Positions 1 through 11,500 of a DNA stretch of 64,000 nucleotides are shown piece by piece (the first letter of the stretch is position 1; the number at the start of each line of letters is the position of its first letter). Under the pieces are notes generated by a model that did no database searches, was not told where the DNA came from, and saw only the letters and a list, made by a program, of their open reading frames with translations. The stretch covers positions 1 to 64,000 of the forward strand of contig JAQYWR010000003.1 of assembly GCA_029379225.1 (NCBI GenBank), read 5' to 3'. Position numbers and translations under genes: made by a program. The DNA comes from Nostoc sp. S4. GTDB taxonomy: Bacteria > Cyanobacteriota > Cyanobacteriia > Cyanobacteriales > Nostocaceae.

Positions 1-2125
1 GTGTGGCGATCGCTTCAACACTACCAGAAACCACACACGAAGATGGACTGTTAATCGCTGCGACTTCGACCAACGGCTGTGTATTTAAAATAGATTGCAC
101 TTGTTTGGCTGGCAGTGGAATTGCCAGCATACTCCCTGCGGGCAACTGTTGCATCAGTTGTCCCCGCTTTGCCACCAGTATTAAAGCATCTTCTAGAGAG
201 AACACACCTGCAATAGTGGCTGCGACATATTCCCCAATGCTGTGACCAATCATTGCTTTTGGACGCACTCCCCATTCCATCCACAACTGAGCCAGAGCGT
301 ACTCAATGATAAATAATGCACTTTGGGTAATTGCTGTTTGTGGGAGTTGTTGAGTAGCAGTTTCAATTTTTTCTTCTTTAGGGAAGAGTATATGGCGGAT
401 ATCTAAATTAAGGTGAGGTTGAAGAATCTGAGCGCAAGTATCTATATGTTTTCTAAAGGTGGGTTCAATTTGGTATAATTCCTGCGCCATGTTCACATAT
501 TGCGTTCCTTGTCCGGAAAACATGAAGATGACAGGCTGTTCTCTATGATCCTGGTATGTAGTAAAAACCCGTTTGAGATCCTGTGTTTCCAAGGCGGTTA
601 CAGCATCCTTAATATCCTGACAAACCAACACTCGGCGATGGTTAAAAGCCCGACGACCTACTTGTAGGGTATGAGCTACATTGGCTAGATTTATATTCGG
701 ATGCTGTTTAAAATACGCAACCAAATTTGCAGTTGCAGTTTTAAGTGCTGAACTAGTTTTGGCTGATAATAAAAGCAAATGCCAAGGTCTAAATTCTTCA
801 AAATGTTTGATTTCAGGGGCTTCTTCAAGAATGATATGGGCATTAGTTCCACCAAAGCCTAAAGAACTAACTCCAGCCCGACGGGGAGTACCGTTCGCTT
901 TCCACTCTACAAGTTCAGTATTAACATAGAAGGGGCTGTTAACAAAATCTATCTGAGGATTGGGAACTTCAAAATTGATGCTAGGAGGTATTTGTTTGTA
1001 TTTCAATGCCAAGACAGTCTTAATGAGACTTGCTACACCAGATGCTGTATCTAGATGTCCGATATTTGGTTTGACTGAACCGATAGCGCAAAAGCCATTT
1101 TTCTTTGTAAAGGTACGAAAAGCCTTAGTTAGTGCTGTGATTTCCACTGGATCGCCAGTAGCTGTTCCAGTTCCATGTGTTTCTATATACGAGATATCAT
1201 CAGCATCTATTCCAGCATTTCCTAGAGCCTCGACGACTACTTCTGCCTGACCATCTACACTAGGTGCTGTGTAACTAACTTTTAACGAACCGTCGTTGTT
1301 AATTGCTGAACCCTTAATAACTGCATGAATGTAGTCTCTATCCGCAATAGCATCTTTTAACCTTTTTAATACGATAATTCCAAGCCCACTGCCGAAAATG
1401 GTACCTTGTGCTTTAGCATCAAAGGCACGACAGTGACCATCAGGAGACAAAATTCCATCTTCTTGATAGAAATAGCCTGATTTTTGTGGAACTGCGATCG
1501 CCACTCCACCTGCTAAAGCAATATCACACTCTTCATCTAGTAAACTTTTGCAAGCTAAGTGTACAGCAACTAATGAAGTGGAACAGTAAGTTTGAATGCC
1601 TATACTTGGCCCTTTGAGATTTAATTTGTATGAGACATTTGTGCTAATAAAATCTTTATAAAGAGTATGTTTATTTGAAAAGTTTATCAAATTAGAGTTG
1701 GAAAAAATATTGTTAAAAAAGTAACTGTTTGTGCTTGTTCCCGCATAAACCCCAATTAACCCTTTATAGGTTTCTGGATCGTATCCAGCGTTTTCAAGAG
1801 CTTCCCAGGCACATTCCAGGAAGAAGCGTTGTTGAGGGTCTATAACTTCAGCTTCTTTAGGGCTAAAGCCAAAAAACCTAGCATCAAAATCCTCAATATC
1901 TTCTAGTACAGGTGCTGCTTTCACATAATTTAGGTCGTTTAAAACAGCCTTTTCAATATTTAATTCTACTAAATCATCATTCGAAAAAAATGAAATACAC
2001 TCAACTCCATGTTGTAAATTATGCCAAAATTCATCAAGATTTTTTGCACCAGCAAACCTACCAGACATTCCTACTAACGCTATATCTAAATCTGCTGTTT
2101 CTTCAAATGTTGTATTTACATTCAT
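1..2125 (-). CDS. Type I PKS module, KS-AT (C-terminal part beyond window)
   Basis: Extends an acyl chain by one malonyl unit as the last visible module of the assembly line. The start ATG at 2125 gives MNVNTTFEETADLD, followed by the KS N-terminus IALVGMSGRF. The KS spans about residues 10-430. Its active-site stretch (about residue 180) reads QTYCSTS, where all other KS domains here have QTACSTS; the catalytic Cys is kept, and both His motifs (THGTGT, NIGHLD) are present. The AT begins near residue 530 with GHSIGEYVAA around 625. The reading frame runs off the left edge within the AT, so later domains (KR, ACP, TE) cannot be judged. It starts 33 bases after the upstream PKS gene ends, as the next gene of the operon. 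Its AT DNA is nearly the same as that at 4675-4920. The family call is secure; the total length is unknown. Confidence 0.93.
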   Translation of the reverse strand, partial: MNVNTTFEETADLDIALVGMSGRFAGAKNLDEFWHNLQHGVECISFFSNDDLVELNIEKAVLNDLNYVKAAPVLEDIEDFDARFFGFSPKEAEVIDPQQRFFLECAWEALENAGYDPETYKGLIGVYAGTSTNSYFFNNIFSNSNLINFSNKHTLYKDFISTNVSYKLNLKGPSIGIQTYCSTSLVAVHLACKSLLDEECDIALAGGVAIAVPQKSGYFYQEDGILSPDGHCRAFDAKAQGTIFGSGLGIIVLKRLKDAIADRDYIHAVIKGSAINNDGSLKVSYTAPSVDGQAEVVVEALGNAGIDADDISYIETHGTGTATGDPVEITALTKAFRTFTKKNGFCAIGSVKPNIGHLDTASGVASLIKTVLALKYKQIPPSINFEVPNPQIDFVNSPFYVNTELVEWKANGTPRRAGVSSLGFGGTNAHIILEEAPEIKHFEEFRPWHLLLLSAKTSSALKTATANLVAYFKQHPNINLANVAHTLQVGRRAFNHRRVLVCQDIKDAVTALETQDLKRVFTTYQDHREQPVIFMFSGQGTQYVNMAQELYQIEPTFRKHIDTCAQILQPHLNLDIRHILFPKEEKIETATQQLPQTAITQSALFIIEYALAQLWMEWGVRPKAMIGHSIGEYVAATIAGVFSLEDALILVAKRGQLMQQLPAGSMLAIPLPAKQVQSILNTQPLVEVAAINSPSSCVVSGSVEAIAT

Positions 2126-2157
2126 AATTTTTTAGCAAATCAATATCAAGTAACTTA

Positions 2158-5100
2158 TCATGAGAACTTGTCTTGCATTTTTCTCTCCCTTCTTCTTTGT
2201 CCTCGACTTAATCTTTGTTCAAAAGTGCTTTCTTGAGATTCTTCAGGAAGTAAAATATTGGACATAGCTCCTACATGGGGACATTCATAAAGCTTGGCAA
2301 TAGAAAAATTTAAATTAAACGCTTTATTTAAGTTAGAAATTACTTGAATGCCTATGAGTGAATCACCACCAAGCTCAAAGAAGTTATCATGAATTCCTAT
2401 CTGTTCAATTCCAAGACTTTGTTGCCAAATATCAACAATTTTTTGCTCAATTTCATTTCTAGGAGCAATATAGTTATTACTCAGTTCAGGTCTGGGATAT
2501 TTTAACTTTGATTCATTGACTTTCTCTAAAAGTTCTAAGACGCCTAGTTCATCGTAAGAATTTTGCTGATGTAGTGAATTCAGCAAGTCAGAGCAGGATA
2601 CTACAACTTGGGGTATTGTACTTCCTAAAATACGCATCAAAGCATCTATACCCTCATGAGGTGATATTGCTTGTTTAAGATCTTCTGCACGCAATTCTTG
2701 GAGTTGTTGAGGTCTGGCTGTGTTTACCGCCATCCCAACTTCTTGCCAAGCATCCCAGTTTATACTTGTAATAAATGTGTTACGTTTCGAGATATTGCAG
2801 TAAGCAAAAGCGTCAAGAAAAGCATTGGCTCCACAATAGTCTACCTGTCCAAATCCCCCTAAAATTGAATTCATCGATGATGTGAGGACAAAGAAATCCA
2901 ATTGAATATCCTTGAGGATAGCATTGAGAACCAGTGTCCCCTTGACTTTGGGAGCTAAAATACTTTCCGCTTCCTCCTGCGTTTTTCGCTGAATCATGCC
3001 GCCTCCAGGAACTCCAGCAGCATGAATCACACCATTGAGTTGACCAAACTGTGACTGTGCTTGAGCGATCGCCAAATGCATCTGTTCAATGTTAGTCACA
3101 TCAGCGCTCATCACCAAAACTTCTGCACCCAACTGTTCGAGTTCTTGCACTTTGAGAATCTTGCGGCTGGTGCTATCAGTCTGATTATGAGCGATCGACC
3201 ATTGTTCCCAGTCATCTCGCTTAGGCAAAGTCGAACGTCCGATCAACAGCAGTTTTGCTTGTACAGTTCGAGCTAAGTATTCTGCTATCACAAGTCCAAT
3301 ACCTCCGAGTCCACCTGTAATCAGATAGACTCCCCTTTCTCTTAATTGCGGTGTTCCGTTCTTAGCTTCATCAAAGCGTATCGGCTCAAAACTTTGCACC
3401 CAACGATTCAGACCTCGATAAGCAATTACTTTGTCAGAGTTAGAAACTGTCAATTCTGTCAGTAATTTTTCTACGAGTTTTTCTTCTTGCCGACTTCCTG
3501 GTGAGGGAAGAATAACATCAATACTACGACAGCTAATATTTGAGTATTCTTGGGATATGACTTTAATTGGTCCGAGTAAAGTTGCTTTTTCTGGACACAG
3601 CACCTCAGTTCCTGTCACTGGCTGTAAGTTGTTAGAAATGACTGTAATTTGTACTTCAGAAGATGTTTCTTCTCTTCCCAGAGCTTGGGCAAGAAATAGC
3701 AGACTGTAAAATCCCGTTATTAATGCTTTTTCTACTTTTTCAATTTCCAGTTCTTGCTCAATGCTCGGTGTAACATTCCACAAATGAACAATCGTTTTTG
3801 GGAATTTATCTTGTGTTAATAGTTCTTTAATTAAAGTATTGTAATCATAATTATATTGAGGATTGAGAGTATATTGACTCTCACTCAGCTTTGTGAACTC
3901 TGTGCCAATTTTTACGATAATAACATGCTGATTTTTTTGTTGGAGTTGTTTAACTAATTTGTTACCCAAGCCACACTCATCGATAAACACCAAAGTACAA
4001 GATTGTTGAGATACTTGTTCGAGAGATGCTGAAGGTAAAGATGGTTTCCAAAAAGGGATGTAGAACCAGTCAGCAATGTCGGGCTTTTTGTCTAGTGACA
4101 CTGGAGTAGGATGGTCATCAATTCCTTGTTTTTTTGGTTCAATCCAATATCTCTGACGTTCAAAGGGATAAGTAGGTAAAGGCAGACGATGACGCCGTTC
4201 ATGAGTATAAAAACCTGACCAATCTATTTCCACACCAGCCAACCATACCCGACCTAATATCTGCAATAAATAAGCAACATCAGACTGTTGTTCTTTGACA
4301 TGGCGTACACAACTCAACACTATCTGTTTGGCATTAGGTTGTAAATGTTGTGTTGTGATTGTACTTAATGTCCGCCCAGGACCTATCTCCAAGAAAACGC
4401 CTTCAAACTGCTGTAATAGTTGGGATATTCCAGCAGAAAATTGCACAATTTGCCGTAAATGTTGACTCCAGTAGCCGGGATTGGTAGCATCATCATCTGT
4501 AATCCAGTCGCCTGTGACATTGGATATGAAACGAATACACGGTGGATTTAGCTTCACTTTTTTCACAGCCTGAGTGAATGATTCCAAGATTGGTGTCATC
4601 ATCACAGAATGAAATGCATGAGATGTATGCAACAGGCGACATTCAATTCCTTTGGATGATAATTGATTTTGGAGTGTGGCGATCGCTTCAACAGTACCAG
4701 AAACCACACACGAAGATGGACTGTTAACCGCTGCTACTTCGACCAATGGCTGTGTATCTAAAATAGATTGTATATCTTTTGGCGGCAGTGGAATTGCCAA
4801 CATACTCCCTGTGGGCAATTGTTGCATCAGTTGTCCCCGCTTTGCCACCACAGCTAAAGCATCTTCTAGAGAGAACACACCTGCAATGGTGGCTGCGACA
4901 TATTCCCCAATGCTATGACCAATCATCGCCTCTGGTCGCACTCCCCATTCCATCCACAACTGAGCAAGAGCATACTCGATGACAAACAATGCACTTTGGG
5001 TAATTGCTGTTTGCTGTAGTTGTTGAGTAGCAATTTCAATTTGTTGTTTTTTAGGGAAGAGTATATAGCGGATATCAAGATTGAGCAGCGGTTGGAGAAT

Positions 5101-6807
5101 GTTAGCACACACATCTACATATTTGCGGAATGTATTTTCTACCTCGTAAAGTTCCCGCCCCATATCCACATATTGCGCCCCTTGTCCGGAAAACATAAAA
5201 ATGACTGAACGGTGACTGGGTTTGTGGTGATAAGTGAAAACACGTTGCGGATCTTGGGAATTTAGCACTTTTACTGCATCATCTTGGTCATGGCAAACCA
5301 TTATGCGGCGATAGTCAAAAGCCTGACGACCTAATTGTAGGGTATGAGCTACATCAGCGAGTTTTAAATCAGGATGTTGTTGGAGGTGAGCACCCAGTTG
5401 CGCTGTAATAGTTTCTAGGGCTGTAGTGGTTTTGGCTGATAGAAGCAATAATTGCCAGGGCCGGGAAGCACTAGACTTTTCAACAACTGGGGCTTCTTCT
5501 AAGATCGCATGGGCATTAGTTCCGCCAATGCCAAAAGAACTAACACCTGCTCTACGAGGGGTTCCGTTAGTTTTCCACTCCGATAATTTAGTATTGACAT
5601 AGAAGGGACTGTTGGCGAAATCTATTTGGGGATTAGGCTGCTCAAAGTGTAAACTGGGGGGTATTTGTTGATGTTTCAGGGCTTGTACTGTTTTGATTAA
5701 CCCTGTGACTCCCGCTGCTGTATTCAAATGTCCGATGTTGGTTTTTACTGAGCCGATCGCACAAAAGCCTTTTTTGTTCGTGCTAGCACGAAAAGCTTGT
5801 GTCAGAGCCTTGATTTCAATGGGGTCTCCTAACGGAGTTCCAGTACCATGTGTTTCTATATACGAGATAGTTTCAGGTTCAACACCCGCTAAGACCAAAG
5901 CCTCTAAAATGACTTCCCTTTGACCATCAACGCTGGGGGCTGTATATCCAACTTTTAGAGAACCGTCATTGTTGATTGCTGAACCCTTAATAACTGCATG
6001 AATAAAGTCACCATCAGCAAAGGCATCTTCTAAGCGCTTCAAAACGACAAGGCCTGTACCTTGACTGGGAACACATCCTTGAGTATTAGTGTCAAAGGCT
6101 CTGCAATGTCCATCAGAAGAATGAATCCCTCCTTTGTGATACTGGTAACCAGCTTTTTGCGGTATAGAGAGTGAAATGCCGCCAGCTAATCCGATATCAC
6201 TTTCGCCATTTAGTAAACTTTGGCAAGCTAAGTGGACAGCAACCAACGATGTAGAGCAAGCAGTCTGAACGTTGATACTTGGTCCCCTAAGATTTAACTT
6301 GTAAGAAACTTGCGTGGGTAAGAAATCCTTGTCGTTTCCAATCAGAAGTTGGAAGCCGTCTACTGATTCTATAAAGTCTCGGTCGGGATATAAGTTTGCA
6401 AGCAGATAGCTACTTGCAGCTACACCAGCGAAAAGACCAATTTGACCATTATAGGTTTGGGAGTTGTAGCCAGCATTTTCTAAAGCTTCCCAAACACATT
6501 CTAGGAAAAGACGGTGTTGTGGATCTGTAATTTCAGCTTCTCTAGGAGAAAAGCCAAAAAACGAAGCATCAAATAACTCTATATTTTCTAGAACACCTCC
6601 TGCCTTGACGTAACTGGCTTGATTCAGCAATACTGGATTTATGCCAGCAGATACTAGTTCTGCATCCGTGAAAAAAGAAATAGACTCTACACCATGTCGG
6701 ATGTTTTGCCAAAAACTTTCAACGTTTTTTGACCCAGGAAAACGACCTGCCATGCCGATGATAGCTATTTCATCTTTATTATTTAAGTTATTAAAATCAT
6801 TTAGCAT
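2158..6807 (-). CDS. Type I PKS module, KS-AT-KR-ACP
   Basis: Adds one malonyl-derived two-carbon unit to the Ser-linked intermediate and reduces the beta-ketone to a hydroxyl. The protein has 1549 residues. KS: about 12-430, active Cys in QTACSTS near 182, with THGTGT and NIGHLN. AT: about 530-850, GHSIGEYVAA near 629 and the malonyl-type HAFH motif. KR: from about 1130, NADPH motif TGGLGGIG near 1160, catalytic Ser (TSSMNS), Tyr and Asn (VDYCGAN) all present. ACP: phosphopantetheine Ser in ELGGDSL near 1481. There is no methyltransferase or dehydratase between AT and KR. The C-terminus is a basic tail (RGQRRRERK), as on other carriers that hand over to a KS, fitting transfer to the KS gene just downstream. 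It starts 9 bases after the decarboxylase gene ends. Confidence 0.96.
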   Translation of the reverse strand: MLNDFNNLNNKDEIAIIGMAGRFPGSKNVESFWQNIRHGVESISFFTDAELVSAGINPVLLNQASYVKAGGVLENIELFDASFFGFSPREAEITDPQHRLFLECVWEALENAGYNSQTYNGQIGLFAGVAASSYLLANLYPDRDFIESVDGFQLLIGNDKDFLPTQVSYKLNLRGPSINVQTACSTSLVAVHLACQSLLNGESDIGLAGGISLSIPQKAGYQYHKGGIHSSDGHCRAFDTNTQGCVPSQGTGLVVLKRLEDAFADGDFIHAVIKGSAINNDGSLKVGYTAPSVDGQREVILEALVLAGVEPETISYIETHGTGTPLGDPIEIKALTQAFRASTNKKGFCAIGSVKTNIGHLNTAAGVTGLIKTVQALKHQQIPPSLHFEQPNPQIDFANSPFYVNTKLSEWKTNGTPRRAGVSSFGIGGTNAHAILEEAPVVEKSSASRPWQLLLLSAKTTTALETITAQLGAHLQQHPDLKLADVAHTLQLGRQAFDYRRIMVCHDQDDAVKVLNSQDPQRVFTYHHKPSHRSVIFMFSGQGAQYVDMGRELYEVENTFRKYVDVCANILQPLLNLDIRYILFPKKQQIEIATQQLQQTAITQSALFVIEYALAQLWMEWGVRPEAMIGHSIGEYVAATIAGVFSLEDALAVVAKRGQLMQQLPTGSMLAIPLPPKDIQSILDTQPLVEVAAVNSPSSCVVSGTVEAIATLQNQLSSKGIECRLLHTSHAFHSVMMTPILESFTQAVKKVKLNPPCIRFISNVTGDWITDDDATNPGYWSQHLRQIVQFSAGISQLLQQFEGVFLEIGPGRTLSTITTQHLQPNAKQIVLSCVRHVKEQQSDVAYLLQILGRVWLAGVEIDWSGFYTHERRHRLPLPTYPFERQRYWIEPKKQGIDDHPTPVSLDKKPDIADWFYIPFWKPSLPSASLEQVSQQSCTLVFIDECGLGNKLVKQLQQKNQHVIIVKIGTEFTKLSESQYTLNPQYNYDYNTLIKELLTQDKFPKTIVHLWNVTPSIEQELEIEKVEKALITGFYSLLFLAQALGREETSSEVQITVISNNLQPVTGTEVLCPEKATLLGPIKVISQEYSNISCRSIDVILPSPGSRQEEKLVEKLLTELTVSNSDKVIAYRGLNRWVQSFEPIRFDEAKNGTPQLRERGVYLITGGLGGIGLVIAEYLARTVQAKLLLIGRSTLPKRDDWEQWSIAHNQTDSTSRKILKVQELEQLGAEVLVMSADVTNIEQMHLAIAQAQSQFGQLNGVIHAAGVPGGGMIQRKTQEEAESILAPKVKGTLVLNAILKDIQLDFFVLTSSMNSILGGFGQVDYCGANAFLDAFAYCNISKRNTFITSINWDAWQEVGMAVNTARPQQLQELRAEDLKQAISPHEGIDALMRILGSTIPQVVVSCSDLLNSLHQQNSYDELGVLELLEKVNESKLKYPRPELSNNYIAPRNEIEQKIVDIWQQSLGIEQIGIHDNFFELGGDSLIGIQVISNLNKAFNLNFSIAKLYECPHVGAMSNILLPEESQESTFEQRLSRGQRRRERKMQDKFS

Positions 6808-6816
6808 ATTCCGAAC

Positions 6817-8475
6817 TCAAACTATTTTTTGAAAATTTGAGATTACAATCTCTGAAGCAATCTGAATCTGGTCATTTAAAACCGCATCGATATCTTCTTC
6901 AGTAGTTAATGGATTAGCAATCACCGCACGTAAGGCAATAATAGGAATTTCTTTACTAAAGCTGGTAGTTGTTTTTGTTGTCCGCGAGATAAAAGTACGA
7001 CCGATTTGGCGCTGGATTTTCTGCAAGCGTTCATTAAATTGATTGATGAGTTGATTGTCGATTTCGGTCAACTGCTTTTTGATAACAAGCTCTCTCAATT
7101 GCTCAGGAATATATCGATAAATAAGCAGGTTAGTATCAGGTTCTGCTAACAACTCAAACTCAGGCATGGTACAGATCCGATCTGCCATATATTCAGTTTT
7201 CCGAATTCCTTCATCAATCAAAAATTCATATCCCTTAAGTCCGAGCAGATTTAGCCCAGCATGTAAAAATAAAGCCATACCCGGCCTAGATCCTTCTAAA
7301 GCACGTTTACCTAAATCAAATGACCCTTTACGCATGGTGTAGCTAGCTTGCTTTTCGATCGCTGTTGCCATATACGGATCGCGCAGAAAGACCATACCAA
7401 TGCCCATTGGCAAATATAGTTGTTTGTGTCCGTCAATAGTCACCGAATCAGCCCGTTCAATGCCAGCAAGCTTATGCCGATGCTGTTCAGAAAAAATAAG
7501 TGGTCCACCCCAAGCAGCATCTACATGAAAATGTACATTCGCTTCCTGTGCAATCTCTGCAATCTCAAAAAGCGAATCTACTCCACCTGAGTCTGTGGTA
7601 CCAGCAACGCCTACAATCCCAATAATAAGAAGGTTTTGGGCGCGACACTCTACAACAGCTTGGCGCAGCGCCTGTATATTAACTCGATTGTTGCTGTCAG
7701 CGGGGATTCTAATTAAACTCTGTGTACCAATGCCCATCAAATCCGCAGCTTTATCAAAAGAGAAATGCATCAACTCAGAGCCAATAATCACTGCTCCTTT
7801 GTAACCGTAGAAATCTAGAGCTGCGGCTAAACCTTCTTTTTCTATACCAAGAAACCCATCTTTCGCTCCCAAAATAGCATTTCGGGCGCACCAAAGCGCC
7901 GTAATATTTGCCACTGTCCCACCGGAAACTAAAATTCCCAGTGTACTCAGGTTATTTTGAATGTGCTGACTATAGAAATTATCAGAAAAATTGTAAATTA
8001 GTCGATGCAACATCGCCAAAGCTTCGCGTTCACAGAAGCTTAAGGCTTTAGCAGTCTCTATTTTGACAACATTTTGATTCATTGCCGTCATCAGTTTTGC
8101 CAGAGGACGCACAAAGGAAGGAAGCGCCGAGGTCATGTGACCGATAAATCGTGGCGAGGATGTATTTATTGAATGAGCAACAACATTGTTGCCTAAGCAT
8201 TTGAGATAGCTCTCAAAATCAATAGGTTGAACAGGTATTTGACTATCAGAAAAATTTCCTACTAAAAAATCTAAATCAATCCGAGTGTTAGTATCAATCG
8301 CATTTAAAAACTCCTCCGAAAATTCATCAAATATTTTATTTATTTTTTCCTCAATAGTTGTTGTCTGACTTGATAAAGCAAAAAGTTCCATTACTTGTTT
8401 TTCTATATCATTATTTAATGCTTTTCCCGTCTCCAAACAGTAATTATTCAGCATTTCTTGTTTACTTAATGTCAT
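6817..8475 (-). CDS. PLP-dependent decarboxylase, likely aspartate 1-decarboxylase type
   Basis: Group II pyridoxal-phosphate decarboxylase (glutamate/aromatic amino acid decarboxylase fold). Visible motifs are SGGTVANITALW, the cofactor-contacting HVDAAWGG, and the PLP lysine in IDGHKQLYLP. The N-terminal wording SSPRFIGHMTSALP resembles, from memory, the PanP-like putative PLP aspartate 1-decarboxylases that make beta-alanine; other substrates (Glu, Cys-sulfinate) cannot be excluded. It sits inside the NRPS/PKS operon, between the Ser-specific NRPS and a PKS gene. A beta-alanine supply role would match the beta-Ala-like adenylation code of the NRPS at 17860-21246 (inference). Start choice: the frame opens at a GTG at 8526 that overlaps the upstream stop, but the ATG at 8475 has a GAG element 8 bases upstream and is preferred. 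From that ATG the protein is 552 residues. Confidence 0.9.
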   Translation of the reverse strand: MTLSKQEMLNNYCLETGKALNNDIEKQVMELFALSSQTTTIEEKINKIFDEFSEEFLNAIDTNTRIDLDFLVGNFSDSQIPVQPIDFESYLKCLGNNVVAHSINTSSPRFIGHMTSALPSFVRPLAKLMTAMNQNVVKIETAKALSFCEREALAMLHRLIYNFSDNFYSQHIQNNLSTLGILVSGGTVANITALWCARNAILGAKDGFLGIEKEGLAAALDFYGYKGAVIIGSELMHFSFDKAADLMGIGTQSLIRIPADSNNRVNIQALRQAVVECRAQNLLIIGIVGVAGTTDSGGVDSLFEIAEIAQEANVHFHVDAAWGGPLIFSEQHRHKLAGIERADSVTIDGHKQLYLPMGIGMVFLRDPYMATAIEKQASYTMRKGSFDLGKRALEGSRPGMALFLHAGLNLLGLKGYEFLIDEGIRKTEYMADRICTMPEFELLAEPDTNLLIYRYIPEQLRELVIKKQLTEIDNQLINQFNERLQKIQRQIGRTFISRTTKTTTSFSKEIPIIALRAVIANPLTTEEDIDAVLNDQIQIASEIVISNFQKIV

Positions 8476-8518
8476 CTTGTATTCTCGAATAATTTTATTT
8501 TTTACTTCATTTTTGTGA

Positions 8519-11500
8519 TTAAACACCCTTATTTTTTGTCGCTGAACGATGTTCTTTCCTAGCTTGTTTGCGTTGTTGTACTGACGCTGTTCTGCTTTCA
8601 GGGCGACGAGAATGTTGTGTAAAAGACTTTTGTTGGCTTGATTCCTGACTAAGATATTTAGCTAGATGGCTGATAGTCGGATATTGAAACATTTCCACCA
8701 ATGGGAAATTTAGCTCAAATATTTTTTGCAGTTTGTTATGAACCTGAACCAAGAGCAATGAATGACCACCGAGTTCAAAGAAGTTATCATGAATTCCTAA
8801 ATCTTCAAGATGAAGTACTTCTTGCCAGATATTGGCAATAGTTTTTTCTACTTCAGTTTGGGGTGGCTGATAAACTGCTTCTAATTCCGGACGTGTTGTA
8901 TCAGGTGCAGGCAGCGCTTTTCGGTCTACTTTACCATTCGGTGTAAGCGGTAGTGTCTCTAGCATCACAAAAGCTGCTGGAATCATAAAATCTGGCAGCT
9001 TTTCTTTCACAAAATCACGTAGATTATTAAGTGTTGGCTTTTCAGAACTGTAAGTAATATAAGCGATGAGTTGCTTTTGAGCTACTCGATCGGAATGAGT
9101 AATAACTACAGCTTCTCGCACTTGTGGATGTGTAGATAAAACATTTTCAATTTCTCCAATTTCAATCCGATAACCCCGGATTTTAACTTGATAGTCTGCT
9201 CTCCCAACATATTGAATATTGCCATCAGGTAAATAACGTCCTAAATCCCCAGTTTTATAAAGCCGTTCAAATTGTGGATTGTGGATTTTGAATTTTGAAT
9301 TATTAAAGTAATTAGGAATAAACTTCTCATTAGTTAATTCTTTATGGTTTAAGTAACCGCGAGCCACTCCCACTCCGCCAATATAAATTTCACCTGTAAC
9401 ACCTATAGGAACTGGTTGCAAATAAGCATCCAAAATGTAAATTTGGGTATTGGCAATAGGACGACCAATAGGTACTGTTTTCAGGTTACTATTTTTTTGA
9501 CATTGCCAGAAAGTCACATCAATAGCTGCTTCTGTGGGTCCGTAGAGATTATGCAATTCGCAACCCAAACGCTCAAAGAATATGTTTTGCAAGTCAATTG
9601 GCAAAGCTTCACCACTACAAATAACTCTTTTAAGTGAAGTACATTTTTCCACACCGCTACTTTTAATAAAGATTTGCAGCATTGAGGGAACAAAATGTAA
9701 GGTAGTAATTTGCTCAACAGCAATCAAATTTATCAGGTAACCACTGTCTCGATGTCCTTCTGGTTTAGCAATTACTAAACGTGCGCCAGTTATCAAAGTC
9801 CAAAAGAATTCCCAAACAGAAACATCGAAGCTAAAAGGGGTTTTTTGCAGTATGCTATCTGTAGAATTTATTTGGTAAGCTTCTTGCATCCACAGCAAAC
9901 GATTGCATATCCCTTGATGGGTGTTCATTGCACCCTTTGGTTTTCCGGTTGACCCTGATGTATAAATTACATAAGCTAAGTTCAAGGATACAACACTACT
10001 AATGGGGTTTATCTCAGTTTCTTGGGAGATTAAACTCCAATCTGTATCGAGGTAAACTGCGTGTGCATGATTATCGGCAAGTCTAGATACAAACTTCTGT
10101 TGAGTTAATAGCACTGCTACCTGGGCATCTTTTAGTATAAAAGATAATCGCTCTTGGGGATAAGTGGGATCTAGCGGTACATATACACCACCTGCTTTCA
10201 GGATACCCAGCAGACCGATAATCATCTCTAGCGATCGCTCTGTGCAAATCCCGACTAATACTTCTGGTTTCACTCCCAGCTTTCTCAGGTATTGTCCTAG
10301 CTGATTAGCTCTGGCATTCAGTTCCCGGTAGGTTAGCTGCTCATCTTCAAAAACTACTGCCACAGCATCTGGCGTGCGTTCCACCTGAACCTCAAACAAC
10401 TGATGGATGCATTGGTCTGATGGGTACTCAGTTTGAGTATCATTCCATTCTACCAGCAGAGTTTGCCGTTCAAGTTGTGTTAACAATGGTAAATCCGAGA
10501 GTCGCTGCTCTGGATTTGTGACAATACCCTCCAGCAAGGTCTGAAAATGCCCTAGCATCCGAGTAATAGTGGTGGCATCAAATAGAACAGTACTGTACTC
10601 CACTAGTACTGTTAATCCTCGATCTGTTTCCCTCAGGTTAAAGCGCAGTTCAAACTTTGTTGTCTCGTTGTCAACAGTCAAAGGGCTGATGGTTAGATCC
10701 AAAAGCTCTAAAGTTTCTACTTGTGCCAGTTGAAAATCAAATTTGGCCTGAAACAAGGGCGTCATTTGGCTTAAATTCCGTTCTGGATTCAAAACCTCAA
10801 CCAGTTTCTCAAACGGCAAGTCTTGATGAGCATAAGCCCCTAGCATTACCTCGCGCACCCGACTAAGCAACTCGCGAAAAGCAGGATTCCCAGTCACATT
10901 AGTACGTAATACCAATGTGTTAATTATAAAACCAATTAATCCCTCTGTCTCAACTCGATTGCGATTGGCAATATCTGTACCTACAACAATGTCATCCTGG
11001 CTAGTGTATCTATGCAGTAGAACCTTAAATGCTGCCAACAATAGTGTAAACAGTGTCACCCCTTCTTTTGCACTCAAAGCCTTAAGAGCATCAGATAGAG
11101 ATTTAGATAATACAAAAGGTTGCCGTGCGCCTTGGTATGTTGCAACAGGTGGTCGAGGCCTGTCTGTTGGCAGTTCTAAAATAGGAAGATTAGCCAACTG
11201 CTGCTTCCAGTAAGCTACGTGAGTTTCAAGCACCTCTCCTTGTAGCTGCTGACGTTGCCAAGCTGCCCAATCTCCATACTGGATTGGAAGTTCGGGTAAG
11301 GGGGAAGACTTCCCACGAGCAAAAGCTTCGTAAAGTTCTTTCATCTCCCGAACAAATATCCCCAAAGACCAGCGGTCACAAATAATGTGATGTATTGTCA
11401 AGAACAGTACAAATTCTGTCTCTCTCAACTGTAAGAGAGTAAACCGCAATAATGGTTTCGTCAAGTCAAAGGATCGCTGAGCTTCTTCTTTAGCGAGGCG

